64,000 nucleotides of DNA from Putridiphycobacter roseus (GTDB taxonomy: Bacteria; Bacteroidota; Bacteroidia; Flavobacteriales_D; Crocinitomicaceae), in contig NZ_QKSB01000001.1 of the NCBI RefSeq assembly GCF_003234935.1, positions 744,001 to 808,000 on the forward strand, given 5' to 3'. Position 1 is the stretch's first letter. Each line of letters begins with the position of its first letter. Below, piece by piece: positions 47,389-54,891 of the stretch. The notes beneath the pieces are model-generated. The model had not been told where the DNA came from. It ran no database searches and saw only the letters and a list, made by a program, of their open reading frames with translations. The position numbers were made by a program, and so were the translations under genes.

Positions 47389-48792
47389 ATGAAAAATAAT
47401 AAATTAATAATCGGGGCATTGGTCGGTATAGTACTGGCTATTTTGATCTATTTCATCTTTTTTCGAACAGAAATAACAGTTAAACATGATGATCACGAAG
47501 GACATGACCATGCAGCTGAATCGCACGAAGCATCTACTGAGAAAGAAGTTACTTTAAGTGCCGCTCAATTTGATTTGATAAAAATTGAAATGGGTGACTT
47601 TGTGCAAAAAAACATGAGTGATGTATTGAGCGTAAATGGGTATACCAAATTACCTCCCCACAACCAAGCAGCTGTTTCTTCTCCAATCAGTGGATTGATT
47701 AATAGCATTAAAGTAATTGAAGGTCAATATGTGAAAAAGGGACAATTATTGGGGACCATTGAAAGTTTGGAAATTGCCAAAATGCAAGAGGCGTACCTAT
47801 CGAGTAAAAGTAAGGTGACTTATTTAAAATTAGAATTTGACAGACAAGAAAAATTGCAAGCTGAAAATGTAAATGCTCAAAAAGTATTTCAAAAAGTTCA
47901 GTCGGACTTAGCCATTGAAGAGGCCAAGTACAATTCCTTGAAGCAACAATTAAACATGTTGAATATTAATCCCAATTCACCTGTGAGCACTCGCCTACCC
48001 ATTCTTTCTCCAATTACAGGAAATATCACAGAAGTAAACATTAAAATTGGCTCTTCAGTTGCCCCAGGAAACGAATTGTTTTCAATTGTTGACAATGATG
48101 AAATGCACATTGATTTAATGGTGTACGAAAAAGATTTGGGGAAGGTTGAAAAGGGACAACACGTGCGTTTTGTATTGACCAACCAATCGAATACTGAAAT
48201 TAACGGGACCATTTTTAATGTTGGAAAATCCTTTGAAAATGAAACGAAAACGGTAGCCGTTCACGCCGACATTGACGAAACTGAAGTCCAATTAATACCG
48301 GGCATGTACATCAATGCTTTAATTGATATTGGATCGGAAAAAGTGAACACTTTACCGGCTTCAGCCATTATTGATGATGTGGGTAGAAAATTTATTTATG
48401 TCTTAGAAGGTAAAGGAGAATTACAAAATGGACACGGACATGAAACGACTACAAATTCTGACCATCATCCACAACACAAAACAAATGCGAAAAGTCATGC
48501 AGCACATGGAACAGAAACTTCTCATCACGATCATGAACATGCACCAACTTCAAAAGCTGGTCATCATGTTGGACACGATACCAAAGCAACCACTGACCAT
48601 GGTCACGACCATACAAAAAGCGATTATGTTTTTAGAAGAGTAGAAGTGAAAATTGGAGCGGAGCAATTGGGTTCAGTTGGGGTAACGCCTATTGGAATGA
48701 TTGGTGCTGATGAAAAAATTGTCATCCAAGGCGCCTACTATTTACAAAGTCACCTTCAAAAATCTGAAGGTGGCGGTGGACATTCACATTAA
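47389..48792 (+). CDS. Efflux RND periplasmic adaptor (CzcB-like) with His-rich insertions
   Basis: The 467-residue membrane-fusion protein has one N-terminal TM anchor (LIIGALVGIVLAILIYFIFF) and a first His-rich stretch (KHDDHEGHDHAAESHE). The HlyD-type body has a barrel-sandwich half (SPISGLINSIKVIEGQYVKK), a helical hairpin (about 125-190) and a beta-barrel (MHIDLMVYEKDLGKVEKGQ). A long second His-rich insertion lies at about 347-411, with many HH and HD pairs, and the C-terminus is GGGHSH. The protein links the pump to the outer-membrane factor and may capture or hand over the cation. It is the last gene of the three-gene operon. Confidence 0.92.
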   Translation: MKNNKLIIGALVGIVLAILIYFIFFRTEITVKHDDHEGHDHAAESHEASTEKEVTLSAAQFDLIKIEMGDFVQKNMSDVLSVNGYTKLPPHNQAAVSSPISGLINSIKVIEGQYVKKGQLLGTIESLEIAKMQEAYLSSKSKVTYLKLEFDRQEKLQAENVNAQKVFQKVQSDLAIEEAKYNSLKQQLNMLNINPNSPVSTRLPILSPITGNITEVNIKIGSSVAPGNELFSIVDNDEMHIDLMVYEKDLGKVEKGQHVRFVLTNQSNTEINGTIFNVGKSFENETKTVAVHADIDETEVQLIPGMYINALIDIGSEKVNTLPASAIIDDVGRKFIYVLEGKGELQNGHGHETTTNSDHHPQHKTNAKSHAAHGTETSHHDHEHAPTSKAGHHVGHDTKATTDHGHDHTKSDYVFRRVEVKIGAEQLGSVGVTPIGMIGADEKIVIQGAYYLQSHLQKSEGGGGHSH

Positions 48793-48824
48793 GGTTTTAA
48801 ATATTCGAACATGCCGACAAAGCT

Positions 48825-48954
48825 GTTCTCGATAAAATTTTAATTCAAACGCTCGTTTTCATTAAAACCACTCGAACTGACAGGACAAGTAATTTGTCAG
48901 TTCGAGTGATTTGTTTGCAATACCTAAGTATTGCAAACAAATTGTATCGAGAAC
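48825..48954. repeat. Nested palindromic element (three-way-junction shape)
   Basis: An outer 15-bp pair with one mismatch (48825-48839 with 48940-48954, GTTCTCGATAAAATT / AATTGTATCGAGAAC) encloses two perfect 14-bp hairpins. These are CACTCGAACTGACA at 48869-48882 with 48895-48908, and ATTTGTTTGCAATA at 48909-48922 with 48929-48942. It fills the gap between convergent genes and may act as a terminator, but neither side has a T-run. It resembles the repetitive intergenic palindromes of the REP/MITE kind. Confidence 0.7.
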
Positions 48955-48996
48955 CATTAAGAAGGGTGAACTCACTTGAAGACAATTTTCCTAACC

Positions 48997-51900
48997 CTAC
49001 CAAATCCTAAAATCCAACTCCAAATTCTGCAACCTTGAATTGGGTACTTGTTTACCGTGGGACAAGGCTTTTACTTTTTCTATGGTATAGGTCTGTAATT
49101 CGGTTAAGTAAATTTCTCCATCCTTATTTAAATCAGCATAGCCTTCCTTGAGTCCACTGAGTAAACAATAAGAAAATAAACCATTTTTCCATTCATCACT
49201 TTCCAAGGCAAACTCAGCACCACCTGCGCTTGAAATTACGGTTGCACCTGTTCCTCTTCTCAAATCATTAAACAATTCGTTCATGGCTTTACTCGGACTT
49301 GCAGAAGCATTTGTTTCAGCCACTGCAACACCTGCCGAACGGAAACTGACATCATTGATTTCAGCATCCTCTTCTTCCGCAAAAAACACCTCATCTTTTT
49401 CTACTTCACCACTGTGACAAGTATCCATGATCAGTATCTTCTTTTTCGCCTTAATTTCATCCAATAGACTTTCTAAATCTTCATAGGCCATTCCTTTTAA
49501 TTTTGGATTATTAAATACCATGGGATGAGTGGCAAAATAATAATCAAAATTTTGGTCTAACACCCCGTGACCCGCCACAAAAACTATAACAATATCGTTG
49601 ATTTTGGCTTGACTTAAAAAAGTTTTTAATGCCAATACATTTTCAGTATTCACCATCTCGTCCGTCAATGTTTTTGTATTTACTGATTGATACATTCCAT
49701 TTTTATTGGTCTTAAAAAGAGCATCTAAATCTTGGGCATCCTTCGCTGCATAATTTAAATTATATTGAGCGTCCGCATACTTTGATGTACCAATAGTCAC
49801 CATATAAATACTCGGTTTTTCCGCTTCTTGCACACTTTCCACAAACATAGTTTCTAACAAGCTTTCTACTCCATTTTTATTTCTACAAGCCACTTGAATT
49901 TTATTGGTACCTGACACCAATTCTATTTTTACAATGGCGGTGGATTTTGTTTTTCCACCCAGTACTTTACCTGTTTTACCATAAAGTGGTACATTGTTTA
50001 CCCAAATATTGTATGATTGAAGTCCCAATTGATCGTCCATGCTAATATTCAATGAAACCGTATTGCTATTTACAATCGCTTGTAAACTCGATTTATTGGT
50101 CACTTTGGTATTCGGTACCTTGGAAAAGTCTGCTGACGCTTTTGGGTTTATCCCCAGTTTGGCAATTCTTTTTTCATAAGCCCTTTCATATAAATTAATC
50201 AAAGCTGCATCATCACATTCTAATTTTTTTAACACCAAATCTGGACGGTTATAGATGGCGTCAAATTGTTCAAATGGGTATGCCTTATTACCAATTCTAA
50301 AAGTCACCAATTTATACCCTTCCTTGTTGACTTTATAATAATTATCATACGTTTTAATGATGGAGTTTTCTCCATTACTTACCAACATGATATCTTCTTC
50401 GCCAGTTGCAGGATCTAAAATAAAAAACTGTCCGTTAGTTAAAGTCACCCCAATTTTTCCATTCGATTTTGACGCCACATTGGTAACCATATATGGTTTT
50501 AGACGAATACTCTTTACCACTTTTTTGGTATTTACATTTTCAAAATAAAGGAAATCGTTTTCAATGGCCGCAATATAATCGCAAGGCTTACTAATTGGCA
50601 AAGCATGCCCTTTGATAGTGGCAGCATTATCGGCAAATAAATCAAAGGCTTTGGTATTATAAACCTTTAATCCAGCCATAGTATTGATGATAAATGAGTT
50701 TCCGTCTTTAGAAAAATTGACAAATGGTCCTTGGGTATAGCCTAAATTTCCTGGCAAAAAGTTTTCAAAAACCTGTGTCCATGTACCTACCCGCCAAACA
50801 TAAGTTTTACTGGTGTTAAAACAAACTGCCAAGTACTTTCCATCTGGCGAAAATGTAGCCGACTGTGCTTCATATAAATACTTTAATCCTTGGCTAGGCG
50901 CAGGTGTCGATAATTTTTTGACAAATTCACCAGTGGTCAAATTAATGATAGAAACAGCAGAGTCTCCCGAACCTAAAACAGCCATATAAGCATCATCCTT
51001 ATCGGTTACTATTTCGTTGATGTTTGGCTGATAAGCAAACAAGGTTTTCATGGCTTCTGGTTTTCTTCCTTGCATATCGTATTGCCGAATTTCGTCATGT
51101 CTTAATTTTGTGAAAAGATATTTTCCTGTTTGGCCATATAAGAGTAAATCCTTTTCAATGGTCGATCTTTTTAAAACAGTACTAGCCATTGAACGCATAT
51201 CCGAATCTCTGGTCAATGCACCCAAATCACCATTTGCGACCATTCTAGCTTTGTCTAAAAATTTTGCTCCTTTTTTTAATGTAATATTTTTTTGTCTTGG
51301 TGGTATTTCTCTTTTTGCATCTGGCAATTTAAAGTTACCAAACAATGAGGCCGTATTTAAATCCCAAAAACTGAGCATATTTTCATCTCCCAGCAGGACT
51401 AATTTATTTTCGGAGGGATGAAAATCAAAGGTATAAACAGGGTTTACTTCCCCTTTTAAATCTTGAAAGTATACCCCTCTTTTTAAATCCCACAACTTTA
51501 CTACCGAAACTCCTTTTCGTCCTTTAATACTTTGTACATAACTGCTACCTGAACTGGCCAAGATAGTTCCATCTGGCGAAATTTTTACCGCTGAAATGGG
51601 TGCGTTATCGTCTTCCGAATTCCCTTTAAAGGATTGTAATTCTTTTCCTTCAAAATTAAATAATTTAATGGTTCTACTGGCGTTTGTAATGGCAAAAAGC
51701 TTATTTTTAACATCAATATCATAGGCATTAATCAACAAACTCCCGGTTTTTTGTTGTTTACTTTCTTCGAGACTTTCTAGGTTTAAAAAATTTATCTTTC
51801 CTTCAACACCTACCGTAATAATTTGCTTAGAATTTGGATCAAAATCGAAACCTAAAATAGAGATTGGATGTACCTTTTTCTTGATTAAAAGTGCTTTGCT

Positions 51901-52458
51901 TTTCGTATCAAAAATAGATAAATTACCTCCTGATTGCGTAAATCCAACATATTGTTGAAATCGCTTTAGCTTTAGGATACTTCCATCACTTAAATACGTT
52001 TCACTTGGCTTTGAAATATCATTTGCATTCCAGGTAACCATAGATCCATCTTCATGACCAGAATAAAAAGTCCCGTTTTCAATCCGAGTCAAATCATTTA
52101 CCACAGCAATGGTCGTTACAGAATCAGCAATTTCCCATTGCAGAACATCCCATATAATGACTTTTTTATCCGCACCGCCACTAATTATTTTTGTACCTTC
52201 TTCATTGAACTGAATTGCATTTACCGACGCTTGATGCCCCGATAAAGTGCCAATTATTTTTCCACTGACAATATCCCAAACCTTAATGTCATGGTCTCCT
52301 TTTCCACCAACAGCCAACAAGGCCCCGTCTGGACTGTAAGCCATGACTGAAATGACACCATTTGACTTTTGCTGTGTGATGACTTCTATGTCTTGTGCTT
52401 GAATATTCGATACTATCAACGATAGAAATGAAATTAAAAATATCCTTAAAATGCCCAT
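48997..52458 (-). CDS. Exported WD40-repeat protein with C-terminal caspase (C14) domain and EF-hand loop
   Basis: From the ATG at 52458 the product is 1153 residues with a signal peptide (MGILRIFLISFLSLIVSNIQAQ). An upstream ATG at 52518 precedes the promoter box and would bury the signal, so I rejected it. Two WD40 propellers fill about 25-720 (SPDGALLAVGGKGDHDIKVWD, GHQASVNAIQFNEEGTKIIS). A linker with an Ig-like strand pattern follows, then a caspase-fold domain from about 895: the catalytic dyad is His964 (VAGHG) and Cys1014 (DTCHSG). Near the end, DLNKDGEIYLTE (1109-1120) is a complete EF-hand loop, suggesting calcium control as in metacaspases. The export signal puts it in the periplasm or outside. 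Its substrate is unknown; no partner gene of a known defence system lies beside it. Confidence 0.88.
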   Translation of the reverse strand: MGILRIFLISFLSLIVSNIQAQDIEVITQQKSNGVISVMAYSPDGALLAVGGKGDHDIKVWDIVSGKIIGTLSGHQASVNAIQFNEEGTKIISGGADKKVIIWDVLQWEIADSVTTIAVVNDLTRIENGTFYSGHEDGSMVTWNANDISKPSETYLSDGSILKLKRFQQYVGFTQSGGNLSIFDTKSKALLIKKKVHPISILGFDFDPNSKQIITVGVEGKINFLNLESLEESKQQKTGSLLINAYDIDVKNKLFAITNASRTIKLFNFEGKELQSFKGNSEDDNAPISAVKISPDGTILASSGSSYVQSIKGRKGVSVVKLWDLKRGVYFQDLKGEVNPVYTFDFHPSENKLVLLGDENMLSFWDLNTASLFGNFKLPDAKREIPPRQKNITLKKGAKFLDKARMVANGDLGALTRDSDMRSMASTVLKRSTIEKDLLLYGQTGKYLFTKLRHDEIRQYDMQGRKPEAMKTLFAYQPNINEIVTDKDDAYMAVLGSGDSAVSIINLTTGEFVKKLSTPAPSQGLKYLYEAQSATFSPDGKYLAVCFNTSKTYVWRVGTWTQVFENFLPGNLGYTQGPFVNFSKDGNSFIINTMAGLKVYNTKAFDLFADNAATIKGHALPISKPCDYIAAIENDFLYFENVNTKKVVKSIRLKPYMVTNVASKSNGKIGVTLTNGQFFILDPATGEEDIMLVSNGENSIIKTYDNYYKVNKEGYKLVTFRIGNKAYPFEQFDAIYNRPDLVLKKLECDDAALINLYERAYEKRIAKLGINPKASADFSKVPNTKVTNKSSLQAIVNSNTVSLNISMDDQLGLQSYNIWVNNVPLYGKTGKVLGGKTKSTAIVKIELVSGTNKIQVACRNKNGVESLLETMFVESVQEAEKPSIYMVTIGTSKYADAQYNLNYAAKDAQDLDALFKTNKNGMYQSVNTKTLTDEMVNTENVLALKTFLSQAKINDIVIVFVAGHGVLDQNFDYYFATHPMVFNNPKLKGMAYEDLESLLDEIKAKKKILIMDTCHSGEVEKDEVFFAEEEDAEINDVSFRSAGVAVAETNASASPSKAMNELFNDLRRGTGATVISSAGGAEFALESDEWKNGLFSYCLLSGLKEGYADLNKDGEIYLTELQTYTIEKVKALSHGKQVPNSRLQNLELDFRIW

Positions 52459-52478
52459 AAATCTGTGATTATACCTAA

Positions 52479-52486
52479 CAAAAATA
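52479..52486 (-). promoter_or_regulatory. -7 promoter box of the WD40-caspase gene
   Basis: TATTTTTG on the minus strand, an exact match, ends 20 nt before the ATG at 52458 and downstream of the rejected ATG at 52518. Confidence 0.55.
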
Positions 52487-52577
52487 CAATTTTTAAACTT
52501 AAAGTCTAACATTTTCAACAGAATGCCAAAAGAAAAGGCTTCTAATATAAAGCCGTGCTAATCTAAAAGTATTTCTG

Positions 52578-52585
52578 TAAATTTG
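52578..52585 (+). promoter_or_regulatory. -7 promoter box of the DUF2480 gene, 4 nt from the start codon
   Basis: The order is TAAATTTG, TACC, ATG. The exact consensus box so close to the ATG at 52590 implies a leaderless mRNA. A second in-frame ATG at 52596 would leave a leader of about 6 nt. Confidence 0.5.
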
Positions 52586-52589
52586 TACC

Positions 52590-53096
52590 ATGGAAATGCC
52601 AATAGTAAATAAAATAGAAAAGGCGAATATTCAACAAATTGATTTAATCGATTTTGTTGCGAAATCTCCCATTTTAATTTTCGACTTAAAACCAGGGTTG
52701 TGGCAAGAAATGGTCATCAAAGAAAAAGAATTCAGGACTTTTGTTAAAGAAATCAACTGGGAAGAATTTAAAGGAAAAACGGTAGGTATTACCTGTTCCG
52801 TAGATGCTATTATTCCGGCTTGGGCTTTCATGTTAGTGAGTGTAGCATTGAAAAAGGTGGATGCCAATATTTATTACGGAAGCCAAAAAGAAGTGGAAGC
52901 CGAATTGTTTTTTGACAACTTAAAAAACATGGACTTGACGGATTTGAAAGACCAAAGAGTAATGGTAAAAGGATGTTCTAATATTCCAAATCCGACCAAA
53001 GCATATATTGAACTCACCAATTTATTGGTACCACATGTAAAAAGTTTAATGTTTGGAGAGCCATGTTCAGCAGTACCAGTCTTCAAAAATAAATAA
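52590..53096 (+). CDS. DUF2480 family protein
   Basis: The 168-residue cytoplasmic protein matches the DUF2480 family found across Bacteroidota, by the pattern IVNKI at the N-terminus, LIDF, GLWQEMVIKEKEFR, GITCSVDAIIPAWAFML, the VKGCSNIPNPTKAYI segment and the C-terminal SLMFGEPCSAVP. The conserved cysteines (Cys at CSVDA, CSN and CSAVP) are present. No function is known for the family. It is a single gene on the plus strand, divergent from the caspase gene across 131 nt, with the next gene 50 nt downstream. Confidence 0.88.
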   Translation: MEMPIVNKIEKANIQQIDLIDFVAKSPILIFDLKPGLWQEMVIKEKEFRTFVKEINWEEFKGKTVGITCSVDAIIPAWAFMLVSVALKKVDANIYYGSQKEVEAELFFDNLKNMDLTDLKDQRVMVKGCSNIPNPTKAYIELTNLLVPHVKSLMFGEPCSAVPVFKNK

Positions 53097-53146
53097 ATCG
53101 TAACCTTAATGGGTAAATTCGTTATCTGACTTACCTTATTTATTTT

Positions 53147-54751
53147 ATGCAGCATTTTTTTACTTGTATTCTTGTTTTCAGTACTTTTTTAAGTTTCAGT
53201 CAAAGTGAAAAAATTACACAAATTTTAAAACAAGAGCGGGAACAAATTGAAAGAGTAGAAACCATTCAGTCAGACAAAATCACCTATATCTCATCTGATT
53301 TTGCAGGCGCAAAGATTAAGACCATTAACCTAAGGGACAAGGTTAAAAAATTAGAAGTCCTCAAAGTATATTATGTTTATACTGCTTACAAACGCAGTCA
53401 AAACTTTGATCAATTTGGTTTAGACCAACAACGTTTCAATCAACTCAGTGCTGCTTACCCAGAATTGTTTGAATCAAATCAAATTGAATGGGAAATACTA
53501 GAACAAACTAAATTAAACGATTATACCAAGGGCGATAATTACTTTCACGGCTTTATAATCGTCCACCGACCATTGCTTACCGAAACCAATAGAACAAAAG
53601 AAATTCAATTGATCAATCAGTATTTCGATCACCCAAACGAGCCCCTGCCTTTTGAAGACGAAGATCCTATTGCAGCTACTTTAAATATAAAAGAATCAAC
53701 GGATGTGAAAACCGAACACAAAGGCGAAACAGTTACAGCAGCTTTTCAAGGAGGCGATCAAGCTTTATTCGAGCACATCCAAAGAAACTTAACCACCCCT
53801 GCAGATGTATGGCAGGATCGCAAAGATATTTGGGTGAAATTTGATTTAAGCATTGCACAAAATGGTGAAGTTGGAAAAATTGATTTCAAGGAAAAGTATA
53901 GCAAAGAAGTTCAAAACGCCATAGCATCTGCTGTCTCAAAAATGCCCAAGTGGGAACCCAAAACATTAAATGAATTCCCAGTTAAAGATACCGTGCAATT
54001 TGAGTGGCGGGTAAGTTATTCACCAACCGTTAAAGGCTTGTATTTGAAAAATGGAAAAGCACCTGTTTTAGACCATACTACCAATAGCATTGCAGGCGCG
54101 TCTGGCAACAAAGAAACAGTCAGCCCATTATTTATACAAGAATCACCTGTTTTTAAAGCATTTGATTCTATTTCAATCCCTGGAAAAATGGCCTTGGTGA
54201 TGGACGTGACCGGTAGTATGCAAAACAATATTGTATCCGTTTGTTATTGGTTAAAGCAACACGAAAACAACCTACCATTTAGCAGTTTTACCGCCTTTAA
54301 TGACGGTGATGGAATGAAAGACAATTTAAAGGAAATTGGTAGCACAAAAGGCATTTATTATACCGGGTTTTACGCCGAATACCCCGAAATCATCAAAACC
54401 GCCATGCTCAATGGCAACGGTGGCGATTTCCCAGAAAATGACATAGAATCAATTTTACACGCTGTGCACAAAGACCATCAAGCGACAGCAGTATTATTAA
54501 TTGCTGATAACATGTCGGAAATCAAAGATATTGAACTGCTCAAACAAATTGACCTACCTGTTTCAATATTACCTTGTGGACTTACTTTTTCTATTCAACA
54601 ACATTACCTTGATTTGGCTTACCAAACCGGAGGTAAAATTTATTACGCAAACCAAGTAATCGACCTAAGTCAAATTAAAAAAGGGGACACATTTCAAATC
54701 AAAAAAGCCACCTATTTATTCAACGGAAAAACCTTTGAGATAAAAAAATAG
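53147..54751 (+). CDS. Exported protein with a TonB-C-like domain and a vWA domain
   Basis: The 534-residue protein has a signal peptide (MQHFFTCILVFSTFLSFSQ) and an N-terminal region of unknown fold (about 25-190). A segment at about 199-288 reads like a TonB C-terminal/energy-transducer domain (VKFDLSIAQNGEVGKIDFKE, AIASAVSKMPKWEP). A von Willebrand A domain follows, with the MIDAS motif DVTGSM (Asp353) and a later ADNMSE strand (about 353-500). The vWA domain would bind a partner through a divalent cation outside the cytoplasm. I do not recognise this combination as a named family. It follows DUF2480 by 50 nt and may share its transcript. Confidence 0.75.
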   Translation: MQHFFTCILVFSTFLSFSQSEKITQILKQEREQIERVETIQSDKITYISSDFAGAKIKTINLRDKVKKLEVLKVYYVYTAYKRSQNFDQFGLDQQRFNQLSAAYPELFESNQIEWEILEQTKLNDYTKGDNYFHGFIIVHRPLLTETNRTKEIQLINQYFDHPNEPLPFEDEDPIAATLNIKESTDVKTEHKGETVTAAFQGGDQALFEHIQRNLTTPADVWQDRKDIWVKFDLSIAQNGEVGKIDFKEKYSKEVQNAIASAVSKMPKWEPKTLNEFPVKDTVQFEWRVSYSPTVKGLYLKNGKAPVLDHTTNSIAGASGNKETVSPLFIQESPVFKAFDSISIPGKMALVMDVTGSMQNNIVSVCYWLKQHENNLPFSSFTAFNDGDGMKDNLKEIGSTKGIYYTGFYAEYPEIIKTAMLNGNGGDFPENDIESILHAVHKDHQATAVLLIADNMSEIKDIELLKQIDLPVSILPCGLTFSIQQHYLDLAYQTGGKIYYANQVIDLSQIKKGDTFQIKKATYLFNGKTFEIKK

Positions 54752-54759
54752 CAATTTCT

Positions 54760-54831
54760 TATATACTTGAAGTATATACATAAAGATTTAAACCCATTAA
54801 AAATACGATTTACAATACCGTTTTACAATAC
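54760..54831. promoter_or_regulatory. Palindrome and direct repeats upstream of the E1 dehydrogenase promoter
   Basis: TATATACTTGAAGTATATA (54760-54778) is a perfect 9-1-9 inverted repeat. TTTACAATAC occurs twice at 54809-54818 and 54822-54831, 13 bp apart and ending 7 bp before the -33 element. Both look like protein-binding sites. The palindrome could also be a weak terminator for the vWA gene, but no T-run follows it. Confidence 0.45.
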
Positions 54832-54838
54832 ATTTTAC

Positions 54839-54869
54839 TTTGAAAAATTCCCAAAATTGCCTACTTTTG
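54839..54869 (+). promoter_or_regulatory. Promoter of the fused E1 dehydrogenase gene
   Basis: TTTG at 54839-54842, a 19-nt spacer and TACTTTTG at 54862-54869: a complete match to the TTTG-N19-TAnnTTTG consensus. The box ends 22 nt before the ATG. Confidence 0.8.
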
Positions 54870-54891
54870 CAATTCATTCAAATCAAAAGAT

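Noticed and set aside
48428..48643. 71-codon plus-strand frame inside the His-rich part of the CzcB gene
   Set aside because: It is the shifted reading of repetitive CAT/CAC codons, giving a Met/Leu/Gln-rich string with no independent support.
48997..52458. The caspase protein as part of a known anti-phage system
   Set aside because: It is exported, and its neighbours (DUF2480, metal efflux) are not effectors, sensors or proteases known from caspase-linked defence loci.
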